From: Topomyia yanbarensis
Lineage: Eukaryota; Arthropoda; Insecta; Diptera; Culicidae
Direction of reading: 5' to 3'
Assembly (NCBI RefSeq): GCF_030247195.1
Contig: NC_080670.1
Span: forward strand, 163,380,080 to 163,444,079
Length of the DNA: 64,000 nt
The notes under the pieces were generated by a model, which did no database searches, was not told where the DNA came from, and worked only from the letters and a program-made list of their open reading frames with translations. Position numbers and translations under genes: made by a program. Below are positions 46,062 to 58,604 of this stretch, in pieces. The first letter of the stretch is position 1. The number at the start of each line of letters is the position of its first letter.

Positions 46062-46622
46062 GGCTGGATGTTGTTGGCTCGAATCAAAACTTGTCGAAAG
46101 TAAACAAAGTTCATTTCATATCGTCAACCTGGCGCCCAGGTGGTGAAATCAACGGGGTGCTGGAGCGTTGCCAAAAAAATTTTATTTCCAGATTAAATTT
46201 TACAAACTTCCCAGTTTAACTCAGCCGGAATGCTGGCTGGATCTAATTCGTATTCCGGCTCCGGTGACACAACCGATTCAAGTTAGAATGTTTAAGGGGT
46301 ACTATTTCGATGCGGCTTAGCCGCATAACCGAGGCCCGGGCGAGGTGGCCACCGACCCGCCGTCGGAAGCAAGCGAACCTGTGATCCACTCGTTTGCCCG
46401 GCTTACTCAAACATAGGGGCTATCCCTAGTTTAAGTCCGACTGAGCGGTAGCGAAGTCGGACAGCATGCGCAAAAGCGATGTGGCGTAGCCACATTGGGT
46501 GCTGGACACAAAATAAAATTGGCAACGCTAGCAAAAGGTAAACACAAATGAACACTCCGGATGAACCTATCGTCAATTGACATTTCGACGAGTTTTGATT
46601 CGAGCCAATAATATGGGCCCGC
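46062..46622 (+). mobile_element. Family A element, copy 3
   Basis: Same layout as 34799-35464 but lacking about half of the small symmetrical block (deletion after ACAACCGATTCAAGTTAGAA, about 46290). It also has a shortened CGAGGC..CGGGCGAGG region. Confidence 0.8.
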
Positions 46623-46624
46623 CA

Positions 46625-47280
46625 TTTTGCCCTAGCCAACATCTACCTTTGTTAAAATCAAAACAACCCAATGCTATTGCACGGGCAACATGGGCCTAGA
46701 AGCGGCTAGGCCCATATATGTTGGCTACTGTAAAAGTCTATATATCTCCATAGCGGATGACAGGAGTGACACCTCCCTGCATCCAGCCCTATCCCAGTGA
46801 GCAAATTTTCTGGCAGAGACCGCTCTGCTAGATTTCTGTAAGTCTTGCTTTGGCAGCCCTGTCAGATTTCTGCGCGTATCCTGTCAGGTTAGTTGAGCTA
46901 AGGCGAACTCGGTTTCGCTCGCGTTTTCTAGCAAATTTTGACAGGAACCGAGCACAACCCTGGCATAACTCGGACATAAACTGTGCAAAGGTCCTGGCAA
47001 TTCCTGCCTGGTAGAATTTAGCACGAATCGAGCAAATCATCTGACAAAGATGTGGCAGGAAGCGTGCAGAGATCTTGGCCGTACATTTCTGGCTGGATAA
47101 AAGTGAGCAGCATCGGTTGGTTTAACCCGGTCTGTCAGAAACGGTTGTTGCATTTGAGCGAATTCGTTGCCAAAATTCTCGCACAAATCGCGCAAAATGC
47201 TCGTAGAAATTCTGCCAGCACCAGTTTCGCTTTGCTCAACTTTTGCTAACTTTCTGCTTGCCACGCTGACCGGGATGAGG
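46625..47280. mobile_element. Two short palindromic repeats
   Basis: TAGCCAACAT..GGGCCTAG / CTAGGCCC..ATGTTGGCTA is an inverted pair at 46632-46727. From about 46792, CCCAGTGAGCAAATTTTCTGG is loosely mirrored by a GCTGACCGGG end at about 47274, with AGC/TTTGC-rich arms. This suggests a ~480-bp MITE with CCC(A/G)GT(G/C)AGC ends. It is non-coding. Confidence 0.45.
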
Positions 47281-47300
47281 TCCCCATTATTGGCTCAAAT

Positions 47301-48136
47301 CGACATAGATTTTTCATTAGGGCTTAAATCGCAAATGTAAACAAACTGCGTTTTCGCTATTACGACATTATGCAACAAAAATACTACAAGATTGAGGTGA
47401 AAATTAGTTAAAATGGTTTTTAGTTCGATGTATAATTAAAGAAAACAAAACGGCGAAACATGCATTTTCTTCGAGATTTCGACTTAGGCCCTTCTTCTCA
47501 TATGGAATATAAAGGCCAAACTTACATTTTTAGACAGAAGCGGGCGTACGGTTATTATTCACAAATAAAAGAATAAACGGCGGTTCTGTTATATAAATGA
47601 TAAGCAATATCTACTATGATCATGTCTACTCGATAGTTGTTGCACATAAACATTCGAATATTTCGATATTTTCATGAAATTTGAAGAAAAGATTCACGCG
47701 CCCTTTCTTTTACATTGGGTTTCTATGCGCCCATTTGCTGAGCCCTATTAAAAAGTATACTGTCAAGCTCGCCCATTTACCCAGCCCTACCCAGCAAGAC
47801 AGAGTCAGTTTAGCCCATTTACCGCGCCCTTCTGAAAATTATGTACACGGTTTAGCCCTTCCGCAAATGGTGGTTGCTGAAGGGCGAAATCACGACTGGG
47901 ATGCAAATTGGGCGTAAGCATTTTTTTAGTTTCTACCCACTAAAAGCACATAGGAATTAAATTCTTTGTTATATTGTCATAAGGTTTAACGAAAAATGCT
48001 TCCGGAAAAACACGGTCATAAAGTAATTTATACCTACAATAAAAACTACATTTAGAAAACCTTCGCCGAATATTGAAACTGATTTTTCTCCATTTGAGTA
48101 CATTGCGACTTAGGCCCTAATGAAAGATCTGTGTCG
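47301..48136. mobile_element. ~836-bp insert with CGACATAGAT inverted ends inside family A
   Basis: The ends (C)GACATAGATTTTTCATTAGG and the inverted CCTAATGAAAGATCTGTGTCG match over about 34 bp with five differences. AAAT flanks both sides (47297-47300, 48137-48140), compatible with a short target duplication. The interior carries the repeat that also occurs inverted at 29651-29873. Confidence 0.7.
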
Positions 48137-48179
48137 AAATCAAAAATCGTCGAAATGTCAATTAACGATAGGTTTTGCG

Positions 48180-48768
48180 TAAAGACGCTGAATTACTGAA
48201 TAAAGACTCGCCATCTTATCCCAACTAAATAAAATGGTTTGGCAACATTATTTTCTTCAAACTAGCACCACTGTCACAGCGAAGGCATCAGTTGACTCGT
48301 CAACTACAGTTACCGCAGAGTTGCAACGTCGACATTTTTTTCATCATGCTGTAAAGTTTTGTACCAATAAAACTACCGACAGTTTTAAAAATATTGTTTT
48401 TTTTCGCTTCCTGGTAAAATACGACCTTCGTGTGGAATGGGTCTGGTTCTGTGATTTACCAGAAAATTACAACATTATGGATAGCTGCAATGGTTGAAGC
48501 ATTTTTAGAAGGCACCGTAAAGATAAAAGATATGTTTTACCTTGCCTTAGAGATTCTATTCAGAAATTTATTCAAAATATTTTAACTCACTATCACAATA
48601 CTTTCCAAAATTCATTCATCAGATTGCAACATCTGACAAGTCTTCTGCTCGATTGGAATGACATTGACAGGTCTCGTGCTCGATATCGATTGGAATGACA
48701 CTGACAGATAAATGGTAAACAACCGATTGACGTGTCGAGTCTTTATCCAGAGGGATTCAGCGTCGTTA
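48180..48768. mobile_element. hAT-like non-autonomous element with 8-bp target duplication, inside family A
   Basis: Termini TAAAGACGCTGAAT and (inverted) TAACGACGCTGAAT. GTTTTGCG is duplicated exactly at 48172-48179 and 48769-48776. The interior shares GACAGGTCTCGTGCTCGA with the 229-bp member at 27721-27949. An 87-codon frame inside (48234-48497) has no recognisable transposase motif. Confidence 0.82.
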
Positions 48769-49045
48769 GTTTTGCGTTTATGCGGCTAAGCATCGTTCCT
48801 GTACACCTTAAACAGATGTTCCTGAAGGGTATCGGATGATTACCGGAACCCAATAACGTTCAACTGGAAATGAGCCGGAATTCTGGCTGGACCTAATTCG
48901 TACTCCGGCTCCAGTGACACAACCGATTCTAGCTAGAATCGGTCATGTCACTGAAACCGGAATACGAATTAGAACCAACCAGCATTCCAGGTGAGCTTAA
49001 CGGCAACGCTTCAGCTCCCCGTTGAACTCTAACGATTTCGCCACT

Positions 49046-52000
49046 GGCTATGACGGAGTTGCTGTAAAAGAATTACTGCTTTGACGATTGGTAGGACTTT
49101 AACTCAACAGATGGTACAGATGGACGGTAAAGTGATGTCTCCAATGGAATGTATGGAAAATATCGAAGCTGGGCATCTTTCTCCTCATCTTTGCTTTGTG
49201 TCAGATTGGCGCTAAATGCAAAATATAAACACGGTCTCCTGCAAGTACAGAAGTTCTGTTTCATTACTGTAAATTAGTGCCAGATAGTGACGAGACGTAG
49301 TCAAATTCGCCAAGTTACTAAAATTAGGTGTGGGGCTCTGCATGGACAAAATGGTTAATCAAAGTGTATCATACATAAGTAATTTTGGCGGTTAATATAT
49401 CTCATTGGAAGGTTGAAAGTTTAATGCATAAAACGAACCAAATTTAAACTTTTCCTCTTTAACAAATACTCAAAACTATCCAGCTTGACAGCAACGCCCA
49501 GTTGAAGATGTCGGGCGTACATTGAATAAACATCCAACGCATTGGACTAACGTAGGGTGACTTAATCTCACTGGGCGGTTGACGTAAACGATTATTGTCA
49601 AAAAAGGGCCATTAAACGTATTACGAACTGAACAATTTAAACCGCCATTATGGAACGTAAAAAGCTGGATATCCACGCTCCCTACTAACAAAATTGGCCT
49701 CACTTATATTTCATCGAGGAAGAAAAATTTTCTACTAGACAGGAATATAGTGACAAATTTTGAGAATGGTGTGATTGGCCGGATAGTACTCAATTCCTTT
49801 CGCATGAACCGTGTCAGCACAAGGCGTTTGTATAATTTAATAATGCGTTTCCCAAATAGCAAATATTTTATCACGAATGAGTGCTACCCACTATAACATT
49901 GTTTACCACAAAAAGTTAATAAAGCAATCCACAAAAATTGATTGTGGTCAATCTGACTCAAGGCAGTGCATTTGAATGATTCGGACCAACATCCTTGATA
50001 TAAACAAATATAAATAACCTTTACAACTGCAAAACCTTTGCCTTCAGCACAGATAAGGTTGTTTGCATTCATTTAGAGATGATCTAGAATGGCTAACAGA
50101 AAATCTAATTAACAGTTCCTGTTCCCATCGTCCATTCGAGGAAAGTTATATGCATCATCTTTCGGATCAGATCACTTCCGTTCTTTTCCTCTCAGGCTGG
50201 CTACACACATTTGATAAAGTTTTCACTCCGATCTTGATGGACGGACAAGGAGTAAACTTCACCTAAGCCTCGCCTCAAAGTAAGAAGAACTAACTGAAGA
50301 CAGAGACACCTTTCAGTTTAACTGCACCTACCGGAAGGCACAGGCAGTTGTTGGTGTTGACCAAACAGATACCTACCTACCCGATGCACCGAACGGTAGT
50401 AGCAGCTTAGAAACGTTGGTTTCTGAAGGCCGCAGGGATCTACACTACGCTACGAAGAGCACAAATCCTTTTCGCTTACGCATATCCAAACATTTCCAAC
50501 TGCTGGCTGAGCGGAAGCACTGCCGGCTGCTGCCAGAAGATGAAAAGTTCAGGATTTAATTATTCAAACTGACATCAGGCCTTCTTCGGACGTCTTCCCG
50601 GGATGGGTTTCTCCTGTAGGCAATAAGATGGACTTCTTCAGTATACAGCATAAATAGAAGCTGGAAATCGGATGCGGTCGTATCCGTTCTGCCGATCCGA
50701 GGTTGAGAATTATGTTTACGTTTGTCGGGGTAGCGGGTTAGAAAAAGTAAACAAGATTATTCATAAGAAATGAAATAGGATTAGAATATATTTTACTAGC
50801 TGTCAATATTAATGGACAACTAGAACAAACCATGATTGATTGTACAATGTAAGGAGGCTCTTTTGGACAAATCGCGCACCTCAGTCCTGAATCGTGACTT
50901 TCACTACTGCGAAGTGCTATGATACATTTTTTTTCATATAACTCCAAGCTCTCAATAAATACAAGCGAAATTAGAAAAACTAATTTATCTGCACTAAAAA
51001 AATCAATTTAGTTTACATTCGTCTTTTGCCTTCCTCGTTTCCAATTTCATACATTTCGATTGAAAAGCGCATCGTCCCAAACGACTTTCCCAATGGATAG
51101 CTGATAAACGATGGTGTTTAAAAAGCAGGTTGTCACACTCTGGCTCATATCAACGGAAGTGAGATTCACCGTCACCGGGTGCACGGCAATTCGATTGAGC
51201 TTTTTTTCTTCTTCGCGTAGCACCCATTTATACCCTGTCATCGGACACTTGCAATTTCAGCCCGTTCGCTATGCTATTTCTATCAGCTGTAATTCTGCAG
51301 CAGCAGCAGTAGCCAGGGCCATCTATCGTCACCGTATCGATGAAGGGAGCGGGAAAATTCGATTCTGATTTGCATTTCTACTGAAAAATTCGCAATCAAA
51401 TCGTCCTGCGTCCTTCGGGTTGTTGTTGTTGGACTCGTTACGTAAATCAGCAGGAGCAACGCAAGATAAGACAACATTATCCGTTTTTTGTAATTTTAAA
51501 GAAACATTTTTTTATTTTTCATTCCCAATAGCTGTAACCTTTGTGTGGCTGCACCCACTGGCGCGTCGATCGATTTTGAGTCGAATGACTTCGTGAATTG
51601 CAATTGGGGGTAAGGTGATGGTTTCCAGAATTTGTCGCGCTAATGGCTCTCGATTGAAATTCATATCTGAGTATGGCAACGTGGTGCCGGAATACATTTT
51701 TAGATTGACATTTTCAAGTCGATTTTTATTTTCTAAATTTCCTCAAATTTGAGGAAGATGTGTTTTCGAAAAGCATATGTATGTCTTAATCAATTTACCA
51801 CAACGACGATTTGTATCTCTTTTTATGTAGGTAGCGTCAAACTGGTGCTGTCTCCGTACTGACACTAAGTTAGTGTCGAATACTGAAGAGAAAAAATTCG
51901 AAAGGCAAATTCCATACCTAATACTTTAATATTTCTATAGTCGATAGTGAAAATAACTGTTGTTAAATGTCTCTGTCATAGCATCTCAACCCCATCATGT

Positions 52001-53495
52001 TAAGAATCATCTCTGAAATCGCAACGGACTGTTACAACAAGGCAAAACTTTGCCTACCTTCCATCTCCCCTGAAGCCATTCCATTTCTCCAAGCGTAGAA
52101 TGTTCTTCAAATTTCCAATACTTTGTGACACGAATTTGAAATCATTTTAATTCGCGATTGGCAGAGTGAATGCTAACCGTTTCAAACTCGCTGAATTGAC
52201 ATTCGATTTTCCCCCAGAGCAATTTCATCTGATACGCGCGATAAAAAAAACTTTGCCAGGAAAAGAAAAAGTACATGGTACAGCTACTACTCGCATTCTG
52301 TACGGGAGGGCGGAAGTAGCAGACAGCTCCGCTCCAAACGACAAAGAGTGTGACACGAAGCGGGCCCATCAGCATCTCTAGCAACAGTGTGTTGGTATAG
52401 CGGGGGAGTGCGCTGTTAGCAGTCCGTAAAAGTAATTTTCCGACACTCCATTGAAGCTCTTGTGGTATATGTATACTTTTTTTCCGGGGCCAAACCTCAA
52501 GGTTCCGTTTCGGGCCAGCCGGTGTGGAAGTTTCATTTTCATGGGAAATTCGAGATAAGACAGCGCAGCGTACCAACTGTCATCGTTGTAGTCGTTCTTT
52601 GATCGGCGTTCGGTGTCGGTTGTTTTAATGAAGTTATTTCCTTTCAAGCGGGGTTTTTTGAGCTTTCGGAAATGATCAAATGATGGCAAAAGGGTCACCT
52701 GATGCTGGGAATCGGGGGCGATGGAGTAGATTTTCTACATTGGATTTAAATGGGGACAGTTTGTGTCTGTACATATAAAACTGGGTACTGTAGAATTTCG
52801 TGTTTATCTAAAGTTGGTGAGTTTTAGGGTATAGTCCGAAAGAGCAGGTTTCAAAGTTTTCTGTATTGAATGTTTTGAAAAGCTAACTAAAAAAAGTCAA
52901 AAATAATTTAAATTAATGCCCATTCCCAATCAATTTAATCTTATTACATGCTGTTGTCAAGCTAACGCGCTACATCTTTGCCTAACATCCTTACAAACCA
53001 AATTTTCGAAAAAAAAAAGCGTTTTAAAAATTTTAGGGCAATCAGCAATGGTTCATCGTATTTAAACCGTCTAAACACGTAGAACTCTTTTTATCTCTAC
53101 TACTACTATTTTATCTACCAATTTACAATTCATGTAGTAATTTAAAAAAGAACTGAAAAATCGATTTGAAAGCGCGGAAAACACTTCCAAACGTTTGCCT
53201 TTGCTAGCCCTTATTGTTTCATTTATACAGAATGCGAAAAAAAGGAACTTTAGATTGTATTGATGCATTTTTGCATGAAGCAACCAGCATTCGGCAGCTG
53301 AAATAGCAGTTTTTTTTGGTTTCTGCCGCCACGTTCAATACCTACGTACCTATATGGCAGAATTCACATGTATTTCCACTATGCTCTTGTATTGCGAGGA
53401 AATTTACAGCTCGTTGAATACGAGTTGTGTTGTTTATGGTCTACAGCCCTAAGCATGTCTAGTCAGAATGTTTTTCAATTATATAGTTTTGTAGC
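49046..53495. other. Largest repeat-poor stretch, no gene recognised
   Basis: 4.4 kb with almost none of the families seen elsewhere. The longest frames (52142-52576 minus, 144 codons; 52378-52698 minus, 106 codons) overlap each other and lack motifs. The tract at 50.3-50.7 kb is less AT-rich. It could hold introns or regulatory DNA of a flanking gene, but nothing specific can be supported. Confidence 0.4.
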
Positions 53496-53501
53496 GAAAG
53501 G

Positions 53502-53594
53502 TTCGAATGCGAATCGAGAGACAAGGTTTTTTTAGACCAAATCGTAACAAATTGATTTGGTCTAAAAAATCTTGTCTCTCGATTCGCATTCAAA
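53502..53594. repeat. Near-perfect 40-bp-arm hairpin
   Basis: GAATGCGAATCGAGAGACAA... is mirrored by ...TTGTCTCTCGATTCGCATTC, continuing through TTTTAGACCAAATC / GATTTGGTCTAAAA. The loop is about 10 nt, with one bulge and two substitutions. No flanking direct repeat was found. Confidence 0.8.
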
Positions 53595-54148
53595 CTTTTG
53601 AACACTTTTCTACCACTATTGAAACTGTGTTCACATTAGCTCTAGGAGGGTAATCGGGAGGAGCTAGGAAATATTGTATACTGAATATAAACAATCATAC
53701 ATGTGAAGTTTCAGAATTAATTTAAAACTATATTGGCTCGTTTGGGACATTTAGGTTCCGGAGAAACACACTAGACGACTCCTAACTTCACGAGAGTTTA
53801 TTTAAGTGTATTTTGGACTAGCTTCAGCCTAGTGCAGTTGCCAAATGCCATGGTTCTAAAGAGACGAAGTTGAAGCACAATCCCCTAGTCTTATGACTTA
53901 ATACTGTAACCAGTAGCAACATATTAGTTTTGAGCATGCAGGCGGGGTATGCAATGAAACAGCAGAAATACATCAAAAAGTCTGTGTCCAACAGCCAAAG
54001 CCAGAGATGCACTTATCCAAGACTCATTAACTCATTCGACGCGACAGATAAATGAAAAAAAGGATGTTTTTTTCATCAGCTTAATCTAAGGTACGCTGTA
54101 CGAATACGTTCAAGCGAATTATTAAGATACAATCGTACACGTAATGTC

Positions 54149-54153
<5 letters not shown>

Positions 54154-54194
<41 letters not shown>
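54154..54194. repeat. (TC)20 microsatellite
   Basis: Uninterrupted TC dinucleotide run of 41 bp. Confidence 0.97.
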
Positions 54195-54198
<4 letters not shown>

Positions 54199-54256
54199 AT
54201 TTAACACGGCTCAACGTTTAGCATAACTGAATCGGACATCTTTTATTCTTTTACAA

Positions 54257-54579
54257 TAGGGTGATGAGCCTATTTTCACCATACTAAGCAAGGTGCCTCA
54301 CTAATTCGGTAATTTCTTGCCTTACAATCAATGGAATGCGTAAAAATTGACATCAACCGCTTTGCTTCGTTGTTAAGAACCAATATAATAACACAAATGT
54401 GTTGAAAACAGTAAAATTCTCGTGTTTGAGCACAATGAAAACTCGAATCGAGTGCCCCTATTGTTGAGCTACCATTTGACTCAATGCGTTGAACAAAGAT
54501 GACAGACACTGCTCTAACCAACGGCTTCAAATGGGTATGGTGATAATAGAAACATGGCGCAAATAGGCTCATCACCCTA
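54257..54579. mobile_element. MITE with TAGGGTGATGAGCC ends
   Basis: TAGGGTGATGAGCCTATTT (left) and the exact inverse AAATAGGCTCATCACCCTA (right). Similarity extends inward (TCACCATAC / GTATGGTGA). The interior is about 320 bp and non-coding. A clean target duplication could not be defined. Confidence 0.75.
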
Positions 54580-54644
54580 TGTACAAATAAAGAATATATC
54601 AATATTTACTTTTTATTTGTAGCATTTTGTTAACGCAGCTTTCT

Positions 54645-55085
54645 GCTGCGTGTTGAGATTCTTTTCCTTGGCGGTGAAGCATTAACTGCGTTGTACGCCG
54701 CATCTTGGGAGTCATTTGGTCCACCTTCTTCCACGTTATCAAACTCGTCCATGGCCTCATATGTGCTACTTTCATGCTGTTTACGGTTTATGCCATACTC
54801 GTATAGGTCGATGTTGTGAGCCCGTCTTCTTCGGCATTCGCTTCATTGTTGTTGGTTCAGAGACATTAGACGAGATCGTTGTTGAATGGATATATGTTAA
54901 TGCTTGATCCGCAGATGGTGGTTTTGGAGCTGTTTGTGGTTTAGTGGCTTTAGTTGGATTGGTTGAATTTTCCTTAACAGTTTCTGCGTCTTCATGCAAA
55001 GCTGGCACGTAGGAATTTGTCCTGGGTGCGTGACCAGTGTTGTCTGACTAATGGAAACATCATCGTGTGATAACGAACACCGTTA
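54645..55085 (-). pseudogene. Frameshifted coding-like remnant of unknown family
   Basis: On the minus strand one frame (about 55008-54781) is rich in Thr, Pro and Lys (KPQTAPKPPSADQA). A second frame, shifted, continues (NIDLYEYGINRKQHESS ... ISTRSRKLR) to a stop at about 54649, followed by an AATAAA-like ACAAATAAAAAG. The protein-like composition over both frames suggests a real C-terminal region broken by a frameshift. No family was recognised; a retroelement gag or accessory protein is possible. Confidence 0.35.
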
Positions 55086-55090
55086 GGAAT

Positions 55091-55745
55091 GCCAGGGACA
55101 GTGGCGTAGGGTTTCGGGGTTTAAACCTCAAACCAAAATTAATTGATTTGAAAAAAAATATTGGTGATGACCAGTTAAAATTAAAAAAAATATTTAATAT
55201 TTAATATTTAAATAATATTTTAGAAGTTTATTGTCTGATCATTACATTGAGAACTTAATGAAAACACCATAAGGACTTTTGGTGAATTGTGGTAATCGGA
55301 TCATGTAACTGATATCTCAGTGAAAATCTTATAGTTGACAAATCATGTCAATATTAAATGAAATACCTGCATGAAAACATCCACATAGAAACTGATGAAA
55401 AATGACGTTTTCCGTTGGCCTCTAGTAGGTCAGGATCAGTTTTTATGCGCATTTGATTATCTTTTGTACTATCAAACATTTAAATTTCCACTAAGTATGA
55501 TTGGAAATGAAAAAAAAATTAAAAATATTGTCAAGTTAGTGAACAGACCTCGCTCTTATTATCACACATTGGGACTCGAAAGTATCTCTAATACTCATCA
55601 CACATCACTCGATCTATTGCCGTTTGTCCGGAAATCCGTATTTGGTCATTGTACGACAACTTGCTCGCTTGCTCACGGTGATTGGCGGCGGCAAAGAATT
55701 TGGGAGAACACTTTCAGCAATGTGATTGCTCAGTAACTAGTTGCA
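55091..55745. other. AT-rich stretch beginning with a CAGTGGCGTAG motif
   Basis: ACAGTGGCGTAGGG at about 55100 looks like the terminus of a common type of insect DNA element, but no matching second end was found. The plus-strand frame 55395-55736 (113 codons) has no recognisable motif. Confidence 0.35.
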
Positions 55746-55759
55746 GCAATTCCTCTCGT

Positions 55760-56495
55760 CGTCTACTGCTATTTCGATGTTCTTCATAATACACTTATCG
55801 ATCAGCTCACACTCGGTCGTGAGAGGGTCTCCATTAGTATCTCTCCATATGTCGTCCTGTGGGACATAGCTTTTACTCAAGCGATTTACCTACTCGTAGA
55901 ATTTTCGTAACTCTGTAAGATACTCCAACGCTTCAGTATCCCGATCTTCCTGTAGGCACTTCTTAATCTATATTCACACTGCGGAAGGTGCGAACATTTG
56001 TAAGGGAGAAGAAAGTTCCTTTCATTAGAACGTGGTCGATTTGGTTCTCAGTTTGTTCAGTCAGGTGATCTCAAGAGTGGCGTTCGCTGATGAGAAGTTT
56101 CACATTCTGCTGCGGGCTCCAAATGTGCGTAAAATGGATCTTCTCGGGTCTCACTTTGAGAGGGCAGTGCACGTTGACGATGCTGTAGTTATAGAAATGG
56201 CCTTTGATCCACACACATCCTTTCGCAGATCGTCTGCTACTTGATTACGCGTTGGCGCATCTTGCTCAGTACTGAGCAAGCTGATTCCCAACTCGTTTGT
56301 TGTGCCATCACTCTAGTAGAATGTAACCGCTCGATGCCCGCTTTTCCACACATTCTGTCCCGCCGAGCAGAGTTTCTACAATGCTACGGCTGTGAAATTG
56401 TGAGTTTTCAGCTCATCGTATAGGATTCGTTCGAACCCAGGGAAGCAAACTGACTTGCAGTTCGATGTGCCAAACTTCCAATCGTAGTCCTTTTT
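55760..56495 (-). pseudogene. RTE-type non-LTR retrotransposon fossil, endonuclease region
   Basis: Read on the minus strand across frame changes, the endonuclease of an RTE-clade element is visible. It begins DWKFGTSNCKSVCFPGFERI (about 56487-56428), then DELKTHNFTAVAL and a VLSKMRQRVIK stretch. WIKGHFYNYSIVNVHCP (about 56210-56160) follows, then NQIDHVLMKGTFFS and NVRTFRSVNID (about 56020-55975). A linker (SYVPQDDIWRDTNGDPLTTE) ends near 55830. Several stops and frameshifts are present, and the GDFNAK part and the whole reverse transcriptase are missing. Clade assignment is from the typical NYSIVNVHCP and NQIDHV motifs. Mosquito RTE elements such as JAM1 are plausible relatives. Confidence 0.82.
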
Positions 56496-56499
56496 TCGT

Positions 56500-58600
56500 T
56501 ACGTGGGTTTTAGTCGATTGTTCCGAGCTGCCTGATTCTTCGTAACGTGATGTTTTCTGGGTGGCTTGTTGGGTTTGACACAACCTGTCTCGTTGAAGGA
56601 CAGCCGTGCGTACCACCTCACGTATTCAGTTCTGTCTACGGTAGGGTTAAAGCGCCCATGCCCACTCGCTGTTTCTCATTTCGCTTCTACTGTAGAAGAT
56701 GGTAGTACCCAGTCGATGCCGATCTACGGATTACATATCATCAATAGACGCACAGGGAAGCATGAGATAGGAGCTTATGAACACTGGAAAGTATTCACTA
56801 TTTGACGACCAACCTTCGAAGTGAAGGTTTTGAAATTATGTGATGTTGACCGTAACAAAAGTTGTCGAACATGTTTTCCGCTTTAAAAGTGTATATTCTT
56901 TGTTTTTAGAACATTTTATAAAAGAAAGTTATCTATGAAGATATGAAAGGTATTCCCCCGGAAGGAATTAGAATTTATATGTTAACAGTGAGCGGATATA
57001 TTTCGTTTCGCGAAACAAACACTTCTGCTTGATTGATGGTCTGGAGCATAATCAGCAAGCTATGTATAATATGGTGAAATTGTAGGGTGTAAACTTGGCC
57101 ATCTTAAGCTACAAGCTTCACAACAATATCTACGGGTCTGACAGGAACAAATATTCACCCAACAACAATCACGCCCAGTATCTCCATGCCAACAACCGGC
57201 ACCACCAGCAAAGAAGCGTACGTAGAAGAGGACGGCTGCGTTTGTCCGTGCGCTCGCATTTCTGTTTGACGCTCTATTGCTTTCTTCGAAAATACAATAC
57301 TTTAAATTAGCTTCTCAATACTTGGTAGTGTATTCCGTCGATTCAAACAAAAAAACTCGTTTTTTAAACTTGTACACAAAGTAGACAGCTCCCTTAAGAA
57401 CGTTTGTTTTAACAAATGTCAACTATCAAATAAAGTTTCCATTTTGACGTTTTCATCATATAACTATTTAATAATGATTAATGATTACAAGGAAATTACT
57501 ATTGCTATTTTTATTGCTCTTCTATGAATACCGGACGTGTTCGCCCATCTTCCGGGTAAAATCGCGGGCCCCCAAATACGACCCGGGCCCCAGGGCAATT
57601 GCCCTGGCTACCTCCCCCTCTCATCGGGCATTGATAACTGCTGAATTGTTTTTGTTTCTGAACATTCAATATTTTATCCAATTTACATTATATTAAAGCA
57701 TTTTTGAAAAATAAACGCCACTGGTATTGTCCGTTTACCTCTGATGGAAATAAAACAGTTTTCCCTCAATATTTTCTTATTATTTTTGCAGTCCAAGATT
57801 AGTAAAAGTCCCTCTTACTAAAAAATCACTATAAGCAATTCCAACTATCTATAAAAATAGAACCTTACATGAGAAAAAATAAAATCGCAAAGAATATCTG
57901 TTGTACAAGATTCGGCAAGGAAAAATTAACATAGACACGATAAATTCGCCGTTTGATGGAAAATTGAACGATCGCTTTATTAACATATAAGCAATGCTCT
58001 TCATAGTCGGCTATCCGGAGCTCAAGTTGCTTATTTGACCAATCGTACTAATACAACAAATGATAAATTTCTCAAATTCTCAGCAGCTGGCTGCCCAGAA
58101 CAATTTTTACGTGATAACGCTATTGGCTCACTTATTAACAAATCTCCCCTTCCCGTGATAGAAATGTCCCCTTCCGTATCGGATTAACTACTTTCCCCAG
58201 AAAATCTCCATTCGGTCGTGGTCGGCGTCAGTATTGACCAGCATGCAGGGATCAGTATAGATTGCACAATGTGGATCTCCGTGCTTGAAATATGTTGTTC
58301 CAATGAACATTTTGCAATCTCAATTGGTTCTGGTCAATAACGGATTATCAATCAAGGGCGATCTCTTATGTTTATGATAATTGTAAAGTATCCACTGAAT
58401 AGGTTTTAAATTTATTTTTATTTTGAAGCTGCTTATTTGACTTTTAAATATTTTGGCGAGCAACTGCCATGTAAGCCTTTTCATAAAAGTATTAGTCCGA
58501 TATCAATATTTTTTTAGTTATTCAGTAAACACACCGCTGTTTTATGATGACGGTTTGTGTCTTTCCATATAAAGAAAGGCTATTCAATCACTCCAAAAAT
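56500..58600. other. Intergenic stretch, one palindrome
   Basis: No gene recognised. The 18-bp perfect palindrome CCAGGGCAATTGCCCTGG (57590-57607) sits in a short GC-rich patch (GACCCGGGCC..CTACCTCCCCC) that looks like the end of a DNA element. Frames at 57095-57310 and 57481-57696 lack motifs. Confidence 0.45.
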
Positions 58601-58604
58601 CGAC

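Larger units (their letters stand above)
47283..49045 (-). mobile_element. Family A element, copy 4, split by two insertions
   Basis: Family A pieces are at 47283-47300, 48137-48179 and 48769-49045 in minus orientation (order: TTGGCTC.., CGTCGAAATGTCAATTAACG.., then ATGCGGCTAAGC.., ACCGGAACCCAATAACG.., AGCCGGAATTCTGGCTGG..). Removing the two inserts rejoins the order seen in copy 1, apart from a deletion after CGATAGGTTTTGCG. Confidence 0.75.

Noticed and set aside
52142..52698. Overlapping 144- and 106-codon minus-strand frames as genes
   Set aside because: They overlap in different frames, neither shows a recognisable motif, and no splice structure supports either.
53502..53594. microRNA precursor
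   Set aside because: Pairing is nearly perfect along about 40 bp without the mismatches and flanking stem typical of animal pre-miRNAs. It is described as an inverted repeat instead.
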